From: Rhea pennata
Lineage: Eukaryota; Chordata; Aves; Rheiformes; Rheidae
Direction of reading: 5' to 3'
Length of the DNA stretch: 64,000 nucleotides
Assembly (NCBI RefSeq): GCF_028389875.1
Contig: NC_084675.1
Span: 22,902,412 to 22,966,411, forward strand
Below the pieces are notes generated by a model that was given only the letters and a program-made list of their open reading frames with translations, did no database searches and was not told where the DNA came from. Below, piece after piece: positions 1-9,900 of the stretch. Numbering within the stretch: the stretch's first letter is position 1; each line of letters opens with the position of its first letter. The translations under genes and the position numbers were made by a program.

Positions 1-557
1 GGGCGCGCGGGACCCCACGGACCCCCCCCCCCGGGGTGGGGGCGCACAGACCCCTGCAGAGCGGCACGGACCCCCACGGGGCACCGCGGCTGCCCCTGGG
101 GCGATGGGGGGGGCAGTGCGGGGGTGGCGGGGGGGTAGGGGGCACCCGCAGGGATCAGTGGGGCAGAGCAGGGGGCGCTGGGGGGGCAGGATAGGGCAGG
201 GGGGCTGCAGCAGCCCCGCGGGGGCCGGCTCCGGGCTCTGGGCACCGTTCCCAGCCGCCGGCGCCGCGGGGCCGGGCTGTGAGCCGCCGTGGGAACGGCA
301 CCGCGCCAGGACCCCCCCTCCCTGCTGTGGCCGCCGCTGCCCGCCAGGACGTTGCCCCCGGCCCGGCGATAACGTCCCCGGAGGACGAGCCCCCGCCCCG
401 ATGCGGTCCCGATAACGGCGGGGCACTGCCCGCCGCCGGCACGCCGCCAGGGAGAGGCACCGGCGGGCGGAGAACGGCAATAAATATGTATTGGGTCCGG
501 CGCGGGCCGCGCGTGGCGGCGGGGGGCGATCGCCGGCCCCCCGCGCGCCCCGGCCGC
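1..557. other. GC-rich flank downstream of the sulfotransferase gene
   Basis: This is very G/C-rich sequence beyond the stop codon of the minus-strand sulfotransferase. ORFs on both strands here are low-complexity Ala/Gly/Pro/Arg translations with no recognisable domain, so I annotate no gene. An AT-rich island at 478-492 stands out. It contains AATAAA on the plus strand and AATACA, a possible variant poly(A) signal, on the minus strand about 66 bases past the sulfotransferase stop. Which strand uses it, if either, cannot be decided from the window. Confidence 0.5.
487..492 (-). terminator. Possible variant poly(A) signal (AATACA) for the sulfotransferase
   Basis: TGTATT on the plus strand reads AATACA on the minus strand, about 66 bases after the stop codon. 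It is the only A/T-rich hexamer of the poly(A) class before the window edge. A canonical AATAAA also occurs at 479-484, but on the opposite strand, where it would serve a gene lying left of the window. Confidence 0.25.
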
Positions 558-3188
558 TCACGCCAGCGTCCAGGGCGCCCGGAGCCCCGCGTCGCCCATC
601 CGCTCCCGGTAGACGCGGTCGAAGAGGGCGGTCTGCCGCGGGGAGAAGTGCTCGCGCCAGTCGCCCACGACGCCTGCGGGAGGGCAGAGCGGGCTGCAGC
701 CGGCACGGCACGGCGTGGGCACGGGGCGCCCGGCCCCGCGCCGCCCCCCCGGCACCCCCCGGCCCCCCGCACCTTTCCTCATGAAGCGCCCCTGGCTGTG
801 GTCCATGATCTCGGCGGGGATGAGGCTGTAGTTGACCATGGCGTTGTCCCGCATGGCGGCGAAGCTGCAGTGCCGCTCCAGGCTGCCCAGCGTCTCCGGC
901 CCCAGCGGGCGTCCCAGGAAGGCGCCGAGCCGCTCCGCGGCGCCCCGCAGGTCCTGCGCCGAGGGGCCGGGTGAGCCGGGCGGCGGGGGGCGGCCGGCCG
1001 GCGCCGCGGCGCCGCGGGGGGCTCACCTGGTGCAGCTCCTCGTAGGTGATGTAGAAGATGTCCAGAGCCTGGCGCTGGCCCAGCCAGCCCTTGACGTGCT
1101 CGAACCAGGAGCCATACTGCACTGCGGGGAGGGGGGGAGGCGGCGGGTGACGGGGCGCCCCGGGGTGCCGCCCGCCCCGCCGCGGCCCCGCCGGCCCGGC
1201 CCTCACCCGTGCCCTCCAGGAACCGCGCCAGGAAGGCGTCGAAGGAGCCGGGGTCCGGCAGGAACTTGGCCAGCCGGTGGAAGTGGTAGAAGGAGACGGC
1301 CACGTCCTTGGGGTTCCTGGCCACGTAGACGACCTGGCGGGCGCCGGCGGGTGTCAGCGGCGCCCCGGCCCCGCCGGCGGCTCCGCTCCCCGTGCCGTGC
1401 CGCTGCCGGGGGGGGATTTCTGCCGCAGTGCCCGTCGCTCCGCCCTGCCCGGCCGCGGGAGCGCAGAAAGCCCCGGGCAGCCTCCCCGGCCGGGGAAAGC
1501 CCGGCGCGGCGCGGGCGGCCCCTCCGGAGCCCCCCGTCACCTTGGCTCTGCTCTGCTGCAGCGCGGGGCCCAGGACGTGGGCGGGCAGGTGGGTGGTGAT
1601 GAGCCGGTGGCCGGCCGTGTCCCGCAGCGCGTCCCTGAAGTAGGTCTGCTCCAGCCAAGGCGCCCGCATCCAGTTAGGGATGGTCTTGGCCGGCAGGACG
1701 TCCCCGTTGCTGTACAGCAGGGTCAGGATCTCCTGCATCCAGGTGGTGCCTGGGGGAGGCGGGCGTCAGGGCAGCCCCCCGGCCCTGCGCGGGGCACGGC
1801 ACGGCACGGCACGGCAGAGCAGAGCATGTCACAGCATGGCACGGTGCAGCAACCGTGGCACAGCACAGCGTGGCTGGCACGGCACGGCATGGCACAGCAT
1901 GGCAAGGCATAGCTCAGGCAGGTAGCTCAGCCTGGCCCCACTGCGTCCCCCAAGCAGTCATACTGGGGCAGTAACATCCACCCGCGCCAGGCTGGGGACA
2001 GGGCTGTGGCCGGTGACAGGATGGGGCTGGGGACAGGATGGGACTGGGGACAGGATGGGAACAGGATGGGGCTGGGGACAGGATGGAGCAGGGGACAGGA
2101 TGGGGACAGGATGGGGCTGGGGACAGGATGGAGACCAGGACGGTGCTAGGGACAGGGTGGAGACTAGGTTGGGGCTGGGCCTGGGGACAGGATGGGGCTG
2201 GGGACTGAGCTGGGGCTGGGAACGGGCTGGGATGAGGCTAGGAAGGGGCTAGGAAGGGACTGGGGCTGGGAAGGGGTTGGGGCTGGGAAGGAGCTGGGTC
2301 TGGGAAGCGTCTGGGAAGAAGCTGGGAAGAGGCTGGGGCTGGGATGAGGCTGGGAAGGAGCTGGGGCTGGGAAGGGGCTGGGATGAGGCTGGGAAGGGGC
2401 TGGGGCTGGGAAGGGGTTGGGGCTGGGATGAGGCTGGGAAGGGGTTGGGAAGGGGTTGGGGCTGGGAAGGGGTTGGGGCTGGGAAGGGGTTGGGGCTGGG
2501 ATGAGGCTGGGAAGGGGTTGGGAAGGGGTTGGGGCTGGGAAGGGGTTGGGGCTGGGATGAGGCTGGGAAGGGGTTGGGAAGGGGTTGGGGCTGGGAAGGG
2601 GTTGGGGCTGGGAAGGGGTTGGGAAGGGGTTGGGGCTGGGAAGGGGTTGGGGCTGGGAAGGGGTTGGGAAGGGGTTGGGGCTGGGAAGGGGCTGGGGCTG
2701 GGAAGGGGTTGGGGCTGGGAAGGGGCTGGGGCTGGAGCCGGGGTTGGAGCAGGCACAGGGCATGGCAGGGGGTTGCAGGCGGGGGGGGACTGGCGGGGAG
2801 CTCGCGGCGCCGCGGGGGGCCGAGGGTCTCCCAGCACTGGGGCTGTGCCGGGGTGGGGGGGTCGGCGGCGGCCGGGGGCCTCGGCGGGACGGAGGGGCAG
2901 CCGTGGCGGCGGAGGGGCGGCCGCGCGCCCCTGCCACGTCCCGCGGCCCGTGCCGCCACGCAGGCGGCGCCGGGTCCCGCGCGCGCCCCGCCGCCCTGCC
3001 CGGCCCGCCGCCCCCCCCGGCCCCGCCGCCCCCCCCCGGCCCCTCTCACCCGACTTGGGGTAGGTGACGATGAGCACGTCGGTGGCGCGGAAGGGGAAGG
3101 TGGCGGCGAAGTGCAGGGACTCCTTGGTGTGGAGGTGGCCCGGCAGCGAGATGCCGGCGAAGGTCTCCGTCACCTCCATGCGGTCCAT
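558..3188 (-). CDS. Cytosolic sulfotransferase, SULT2-like (6 exons, complete)
   Basis: Predicted to transfer sulfonate from PAPS to hydroxyls or amines of small lipophilic substrates in the cytosol. Coding exons are 3188-3050, 1749-1541, 1333-1207, 1121-1027, 953-773 and 673-558, joining in phase to 288 residues, the usual SULT length. Internal exon lengths of 209, 127, 95 and 181 bp are the classic vertebrate SULT pattern. The PAPS 5'-phosphosulfate loop TYPKSGTTW spans the exon 1/2 junction (about residues 42-50). The catalytic His is H100 in THLP. A 3'-phosphate motif YVARNPKD starts at residue 119, and the C-terminal RKGVVGDW (249-256) is the second PAPS signature. The start is the first ATG after a TATA-like box; Met4 is an alternative. 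Human 16q24.3 has no SULT beside DPEP1 as far as I recall, so the neighbourhood differs. SULT2 is my closest family match; SULT3 or a sauropsid-specific subfamily is possible. Substrate is unknown. Confidence 0.85.
1790..1915. repeat. Degenerate GGCAC pentamer repeat in SULT intron 1
   Basis: Starts as perfect tandem GGCAC units (about 1794-1815) and decays into scattered GGCACAGCAT-type variants. It lies just upstream (in sense orientation) of the exon 2 acceptor at 1749. It creates small ORFs rich in Cys, His and Ala that have no support as genes. Confidence 0.75.
2005..2215. repeat. GGGGACAGGATG-type minisatellite in SULT intron 1
   Basis: Irregular tandem copies of a GGGGACAGGATGGGGCT-like unit, interleaved with variants carrying GATGGGAAC or GATGGAGAC. 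It grades directly into the 17-bp array at 2216. The G-rich strand is plus; the gene is transcribed from minus, so its pre-mRNA is C-rich here. Confidence 0.85.
2216..2755. repeat. 17-bp G-rich minisatellite in SULT intron 1
   Basis: About 540 bp of tandem GGGGTTGGGGCTGGGAA units, mixed with shorter GGGGTTGGGAA and longer GATGAGGCTGGGAA variants. Almost every unit carries runs of three or four G, so the plus strand has dense G-quadruplex potential. ORFs in several frames on both strands run through the array only because the units lack stop codons. Confidence 0.93.
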
Positions 3189-3236
3189 GTCCCCCCCGGT
3201 GCGCCTGGGAGGCGGCCGCCCGCCCGCGCCCCGGCC

Positions 3237-3243
3237 TTAAATA
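3237..3243 (-). promoter_or_regulatory. TATA-like box of the sulfotransferase
   Basis: On the minus strand this reads TATTTAA inside otherwise pure G/C sequence, about 50 bases before the start codon at 3188. That would give a very short 5' UTR. Assigned by position and composition only. Confidence 0.45.
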
Positions 3244-3888
3244 GCCGCAAAAGAGGAAGCGGGGCCGCCGGGGCGGGAGGCCGCGGCCCCCCCGGCGCAT
3301 TCCTGGCGCGGGGCCGTCCCCGCCTGGCCGGGGGCCCCGGCAGGGCGGCTGTGGCGCCGGGCGACCGCGGAGCCCCGGCGCCGGCACCGAGCCCCGGGGC
3401 CCCGCGCGGCGCCGTGGGGCTCGCGCCAGCGCCAGCGCCCCGGCACGGCGGGACGGGCCGCGGGGCGCCGCGTCGACGCCGCCTGCCTCGGCGTGCCCGG
3501 CGGAGCCGGGGTGCCCGCGCGCCCTCCCCACCCTCGCGCCGGGCAGCCGGGGCCCGCGGGGCCGAGCCGCCGGATCTCTCCGGGACGTGCCGGCGCCGCG
3601 GATGCCCTCCCGAGCGCTCGGATCCCGGCGGCACGTCTGGGCGGCATCACCCGGGCAGCCGGGAGCCCGTCCCGGCCCCACGGATGGCGCGGGGCCGCAG
3701 AGCCCGGCACGCAGCTGCCACGTGGCGCGGGGGTGAGCCGGCGCCCGGGGGTCCCGGGGGTGCCGGGGGACGGCGCGGGGAGGGCGGGGGGGAGGCGCAG
3801 GAGGCCGCTGGGAGGAGGCGCCGGGGCCCGGCCACGGTGCCCGGGCTCTGCCGGGGCGCGGGGATGGGTTTACGGCGCTGGCTGGAGG

Positions 3889-3898
3889 TTATTTATTT
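3889..3898 (+). promoter_or_regulatory. TATA-like box of DPEP1
   Basis: TTATTTATTT is the only A/T-rich decamer in the DPEP1 upstream region and lies about 90 bases before the ATG at 3986. This fits a TATA element with a transcription start near 3920. It could equally be a forkhead-type site. Confidence 0.4.
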
Positions 3899-3985
3899 AC
3901 CAAGGCAGGGGGAGGACGACGGGCAGACACACCCGGGACGCGCGCGCCGGAGGGCTCTCGCCGGCGGCCGGTCTCCGCCGCGGAG

Positions 3986-6900
3986 ATGCTGCGCGGGAGC
4001 GTCCTGCTGCTGTGCCTGCTGCTGCCCGCCCGGGGCCAGCCGCACCGCGACGAGGCCGAGCGCATCATGGGCACCACGCCGGTGATCGACGGGTGAGCGC
4101 GGACCCCGCGGCGCCACGGCCTCGCGCCGCGGCCCCCGCGCCCGGCGCCGGCAGCGCCGCTCGGCTCCCGGCCCCACGTGCCGCCGCCCTGCCCTGACAA
4201 CGGCTCCAAAGGTTGGCGGGGCCCTGGCACGCCGGCGGGGGCCTCTGCTCAGCCCGGCCGCCTGGCAGAGCTCCCGGCCGCGCCGCAGCGCTCTCGGTTC
4301 CCCGAGAAACCCCCCCCCCGGGCCAGGAATGTCCCACAGGGCTGCAACAGGGCAGGAGATGCCGCGGGGTTCCCCGGGCTTGCACTGGGGCCGGGCGCTG
4401 CCGTTGGGGTCCCGGCTCAGTGCACCCGGGGCCGGGCGCTGCCGGCGCTGCCGTTGGGGTCCCGGCTCTGTGCACCCGGGGCCGAGCGCTGCCGGCGCTG
4501 CCGTTGGGGTCCCGGCTCTGTGCACCCGGGGCCGGGCGCTGCCGGCGCTGCCGTTGGGGTCCCGGCTCAGTGCACCCGGGGCCGGGCGCTGCTGGTGCTG
4601 CCGTTGGGGTCCCGGCTCTGTGCACCCGGGACCGGGCGCTGCTGGTGCTGCCGTTGGGGTCCCGGCTCTGTGCACCCGGGGCCGGGCACTGCCGGCGCTG
4701 CCGTTGGGGTCCCGGCTCAGTGCACCCGGGGCCGGGCGCTGCCGTGGGGATCCCGGCTCTGTGCACCCGGGACCAGGCGCTGCTGGTGCTGCCGTGGGGT
4801 CCCGGCTCTGTGCACCCGGGGCCGGGCGCTGCCGGTGCTGCCGTGGGGATCCCGGCTCAGTGCACCCGGGGCCGGGCGCTGCCGGTGCTGCCGTGGGGAT
4901 CCCGGCTCTGTGCACCCGGGACCGGGCACTGCCGGCGCTGCCGTGGGGATCCCGGCTCAGTGCACCCGGGGCCGGGCGCTGCCGGCGCTGCCGTGGGGTC
5001 CCGGCTCAGTGCACCCGGGACCGGGCACTGCCGGCGCTGCCGTTGGGGTCCCGGCTCAGTGCACCCGGGGCCGGGCGCTGCCGGCGCTGCCGTGGGGTCC
5101 CGGCTCAGTGCACCCGGGACCGGGCACTGCCGGCGCTGCCGTTGGGGTCCCGGCTCAGTGCACCCGGGGCCAGGCGCTGCCGGCGCTGCCGGGGGTCCCG
5201 GCTCAGTGCACCCGGGGCCAGGCGCTGCCGGCGCTGCCGGGGGTCCCGGCTCAGTGCACCCGGGGCCGGGCACTGCCGGCGCTGCCGTTGGGGTCCCGGC
5301 TCTGTGCACCCAGGGCCGGGCACTGCCGGTGCTGCCGTGGGGATCCCGGCTCAGTGCACCCAGGGCCGGGCGCTGCCGGCGCTGCCGTTGGGGTCCCGGC
5401 TCAGTGCACCCAGGGCCGGGCGCTGCCGGCGCTGCCGTGGGGATCCCGGCTCAGTGCACCCAGGGCCGGGCGCTGCCGGCGCTGCCGTTGGTGTCCCGGC
5501 TCAGTGCACCCGGGGCCGGGCGCTGCCGGCGCTGCCGTTGGGGTCCCGGCTCAGTGCACCCGGGACCGGGCACTGCCGGCGCTGCCGTTGGGGTCCCGGC
5601 TCAGTGCACCCGGGGCCGGGCGCTGCCGGCGCTGCCGTTGGGGTCCTGGCTCAGTGCACCCAGGGCCGGGCGCTGCCGGTGCTGCTGTGGGGATCCCGGC
5701 TCTGTGCACCCGGGGCCGGGCACTGCCGGTGCTGCCGTGGGGATCCCGGCTCTGTGCACCCGGGGCCGGGCACTGCCGGCGCTGCCGTTGGGGTCCCGGC
5801 TCAGTGCACCCGGGGCCGGGCGCTGCCGGTGCTGCCGTGGGGATCCCGGCTCAGTGCACCCGGGGCCGGGCGCTGCCGGCGCTGCCGTTGGGGTCCTGGC
5901 TCAGTGCACCCAGGGCCGGGCGCTGCCGGTGCTGCTGTGGGGATCCCGGCTCTGTGCACCCCAGGGCCAGGCGCTGCCGGTGCTGCCGTGGGGATCCCGG
6001 CTCTGTGCACCCCAGGGCCAGGCGCTGCCGGGGGATCCCCCAGGTGCAGCCCGGCCGCGAGCGGGGCCGGGCGCTGGGAAGCCCGGCCAGGCTCCCGAGG
6101 GAGCGCGCGGCCCCTCGGCTCCCCGCGGCGCAGCCCGCCGGGGGAAGTCCACGCGCGGGGATGTTCCCCGGGCGCCGTTCCCGGCAGCACCCGGCCCCCT
6201 GGTACGGCCCCTGCTCCCGGCACCCGGGGGCTCTGGTCACCGCAGGGGGCCCGCGGGGCTCAGCAGGGGCCGGGGCTGCTGCCGAGGGCCTGGCACCGGC
6301 GTGGGGCCGGCGTGGGGCCACGCGGCGCGGCAGCCCGGGTGCGGAGGATGTGGCGGGCCGTGACGCAGGAGGGAAGCGGGAGCCCGCCCGGGCCTCCGGC
6401 ACTTCCCCGGCGCTGCTGCGGGGCGCGTGACACCGTGGGGCGGTGACAACCCCGGGCCGGCCGCCCCCCGCTCCCCACCGGCCGGCGGCGTGGTCCCAGG
6501 CGGGGCCATCCCGGGGAGCCACCGAGCCCCTGCTCCGGGCCGGAGCCGCTGGCGCCGCTCTTCCAGGGGGGCACGGACAGATCGGGGCACGGAGGGGCCG
6601 AGGGGCGGGTAGACGGGCCACGATGGGTGGGTGCGTGCGTGGAAGGACAGGCGGGCGCATGGACAGACGGATGGATGGATGGACGGGCGGACGGACGGAT
6701 GGATGGATGGATGGACGGACGGACGGTTGGGTGGGCGGACAGGCGGGCGGATGGATGGACGGACGGACGGATGGGCGGGCGGCAGTGAGACCCCGCTCAC
6801 GGCCGCCGCCTGCCCTGCCCAGGCACAACGACCTGCCCTGGCAGCTCCTCAAGAGGTTCAACAACCAGCTGGGGCTGCCGGAGGCCAACCTGACGCTGCT

Positions 6901-9900
6901 CAACGGCACCCACACCAACATCCCCAAGCTGCGCAGGGGGCACGTGGGCGGGCAGGTGGGGGGCGGCCGGGGGCACCGCGCCGCGCTGGGGCGGGAGGGG
7001 GACACGGAGCCGGGCACATGGGTGGGAGGGGGACACAGAGCTGGGCACGGGGGTGGGAGGGGGACACAGAGCTGGGCACAGGGGTGGGAGGGGACATGGA
7101 GCTGGGCACGGGGGTGGGAGGGGGACACAGAGCTGGGCACGGGGGTGGGAGGGGGACATGGAAATGGGTGCTGGGGCGGAAAGAGGACATGGAGCTGGGC
7201 GCTGGGGTGGGAGGGGGACATGGAAATGGGTGCTGGGGCGGAAAGAGGACATGGAGCTGGGCACGGGGGTGGGAGGGGGACATGGAAATGGGTGCTGGGG
7301 TGGGAAGAGGACATGGAGCCGGGCGCTGGGGTGGGAGGGGGACATGGAAATGGGTGCTGGGGTGGGAAGAGGACATGGAGCCGGGCACGGGGGTGGGAGG
7401 GGGACACAGAGCCGGGTGCTAGGGTGGGAAGGGGACACGGAGCCGGGTGCTAGGATGGGAAGGGGACATGGAGCCAGGTGCTAGGGTGGGAGGGGGACCC
7501 GGAGCTGGGCTCTAGGGTGGGAAGGGGCTGGGCTGGGCGCTCCAGCAGCTACTCGCCCCGGGGGCGGCGGGCACGCGGCGCTGATGGGTGCCGTCCCCGG
7601 CAGTTCTGGTCCGTGTACGTGCCCTGCGAGACGCAGGACAAGGACGCGGTGAAGCGCACGCTGGAGCAGATAGACGTGGTGCACCGCATGTGCGAGCTCT
7701 ACCCCGGCACCTTCGCCTGCGTCGTCGACAGCGCCGGTGAGCGGCCGCCGCGGGCGCGGGCGCGGGCACGGGCACAGCCCCGGGGCCGCGGTGCGCCCCG
7801 GCTGAGGCCCGCTGCGCTCCCGCAGGCATCGAGCAGGCTTTCCGCGACAGCAAGGTGGCCAGTCTGCTGGGGGTGGAGGGCGGCCACTCCATCGACAGCA
7901 GCCTGGGCGTCCTGCGCACCTTCTACCGCCTGGGCGTCCGCTACATGACCCTCACCCACAGCTGCAGCACGCCCTGGTAGCAGCCCTGGGACGGGCACGG
8001 GGCACGGCTGGGATGGGGGCACAGCTGGGACAGGGATGTGGCCGGGACGGGGCTGCTGCCGGCATGGGAACATGGCTGGGATGGGAGACAACGTCGGATG
8101 GGGACACAGCTGGGATGGAGACACATCTGAGATGGGGAACGTGGTCAGCATGGGGACATGGCCGGGACGGGGCTGCTGCCAGGAAGGGGACATGGCTGGG
8201 ATGGGGGGAACCACCATGATGGGGACACAGCTGGGATGGAGACACAGCTGGGATGGGGAACGTGGTCAGCATGGGGACATGGCCGGGACGGGGCTGCTGC
8301 CAGGACAGGGACATGGCTGGGATGGGGGGAACCACCGGGATGGGGGCACAGCTGGGATGGAGACACAGCTGGGATGGGGAACGTGGTCAGCACGGGGACA
8401 CGGCCAGGACGGTGACAGAGCCGGGGCAGGGACGCGGCCGGGACGGGGCCGGGCGGCGGGGCAGGGGCTCGAGGGCCCTGACGCCGCCCCGCGCCGCAGG
8501 GCGGATAACTGGCTCGTGGACACCGGCAGCGAGCCGCCCTTGCACGATGGCCTCTCGCCCTTCGGGCAGGTGAGTGCGGGCGGGGACGGGGACGGGGACG
8601 GGGCCGAGCGCCGGTGGCGCCCCGGAGCCGCAGCCGAGCCGTGGGGCGTGCACCGCTCACCCAGCCCGTCCCCGTCCCGCAGACGGTGCTGCAGGAGATG
8701 AACCGCCTGGGCATGATCGTGGACCTGGCCCACGTGTCCGTGAAGACCATGAAGGACGCGCTGACCCTCTCCAAAGCCCCCGTCATCTTCAGCCACTCGT
8801 CCGCCTACAGCATCTGCCCGCACCGGCGCAACGTGCCGGACGACGTGCTGCAGATGGTGGTGAGCGCGGGGCCGGGCGGCGGCGGCGGGGGGGCCGGCGC
8901 GGGGCCGGGGCTCAGCGCCGCCTCCCGCCCCCCAGGCCGCCACCGGCAGCCTGGTGATGGTGAACTTCTACAACGAGTACGTGACGTGCCGGGACACGGC
9001 CGCGCTGGCCGACGTGGCGGGTGAGTCGGGGGCCGCGGGCGCGTGGGGGCCTGCGCCGGCTGCCTCCCCGCGCCCGCTCACCGCGGCCCCCCTCTGCCCG
9101 CAGACCACATGGACCACGTGAAGAAGGTGGCCGGCGTCGGGGCCGTCGGCTTCGGCGGCGACTACGACGGGGTCACGGGGTAAAGCGGGTGCCGGGGGGC
9201 GTGGGGAGCCGGCGCCGTGCACCATCTGGGCTCGGGAGTGGGGCTGGTGTCACTGGGGGGGATGCATGGTCCTGCTCCCCACTGCCCCAGCCTGGTGGGA
9301 CAGGGCGTGGGACTGGTGGTGGGGCAGGTGATGGGGTGACTGGTGCAATGGGTGATGGGACAAGTGGCAAGATAGGTGGTGGGACGGGTGATGGGACAAC
9401 TGGTGGGACAGGTGGTGGGACGGGTGGTGGGATGGGGCAATGCCAGGGTGTGGGAGGAGGGGCCCATGGGGCTCGGCAGCACCCGGCCCAGCGTGGCTGG
9501 GAGCTCCAGCTCTGACTGGTGCAGGCTCCCCACCGGCCTGGAGGACGTCTCCACCTACCCCGCGCTGGTGGCAGAGCTGCTGGCCAGAGGCTGGACGGAG
9601 GTGGAGGTGAGGGCGGCCCTGGCGGAGAACCTGCTCCGGGTGTTCAGGAAGGTGGAGGAGGTGAGCAGGGCACGGGGACGCGCAGGGCACGGGGACACAC
9701 GGGGTGCCACGGGGATGCACAGGGCTTGGGGGCACACGGGCTGCCATGGGGATGCATGGGCATGGGGGTGCATGGGCGTGGGGCCACATGGGGTGGTGTG
9801 GGGCCCCTTGGGGCACAGGGATGCACACGGCTTGGGGACACGTGCGGTGCCTTGGGGACGCACGGGCATGGGGGTGCATGGGCGCGGGGCCACATGGGGT

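Larger units (their letters stand above)
3189..3985. promoter_or_regulatory. Divergent CpG-rich promoter interval, SULT / DPEP1
   Basis: About 800 bp of CpG-dense sequence between two head-to-head start codons. Each gene has its own AT-rich core element close to its ATG (TATTTAA at 3237-3243 on minus; TTATTTATTT at 3889-3898 on plus), suggesting two separate core promoters on one CpG island. ORFs in this interval are low-complexity and rejected. Confidence 0.6.

Noticed and set aside
2164-3188. Pro/Ser/Asn-rich ORFs on minus and Gly/Trp-rich ORFs on plus
   Set aside because: They read through the 17-bp array in SULT intron 1. One begins with the genuine SULT exon 1 and then runs past its donor.
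4178-6446. ORFs of 700-750 codons in three plus frames
   Set aside because: They are translations of the 50-bp minisatellite in DPEP1 intron 1. All frames are open because the unit lacks stops, and no domain or start context supports them.
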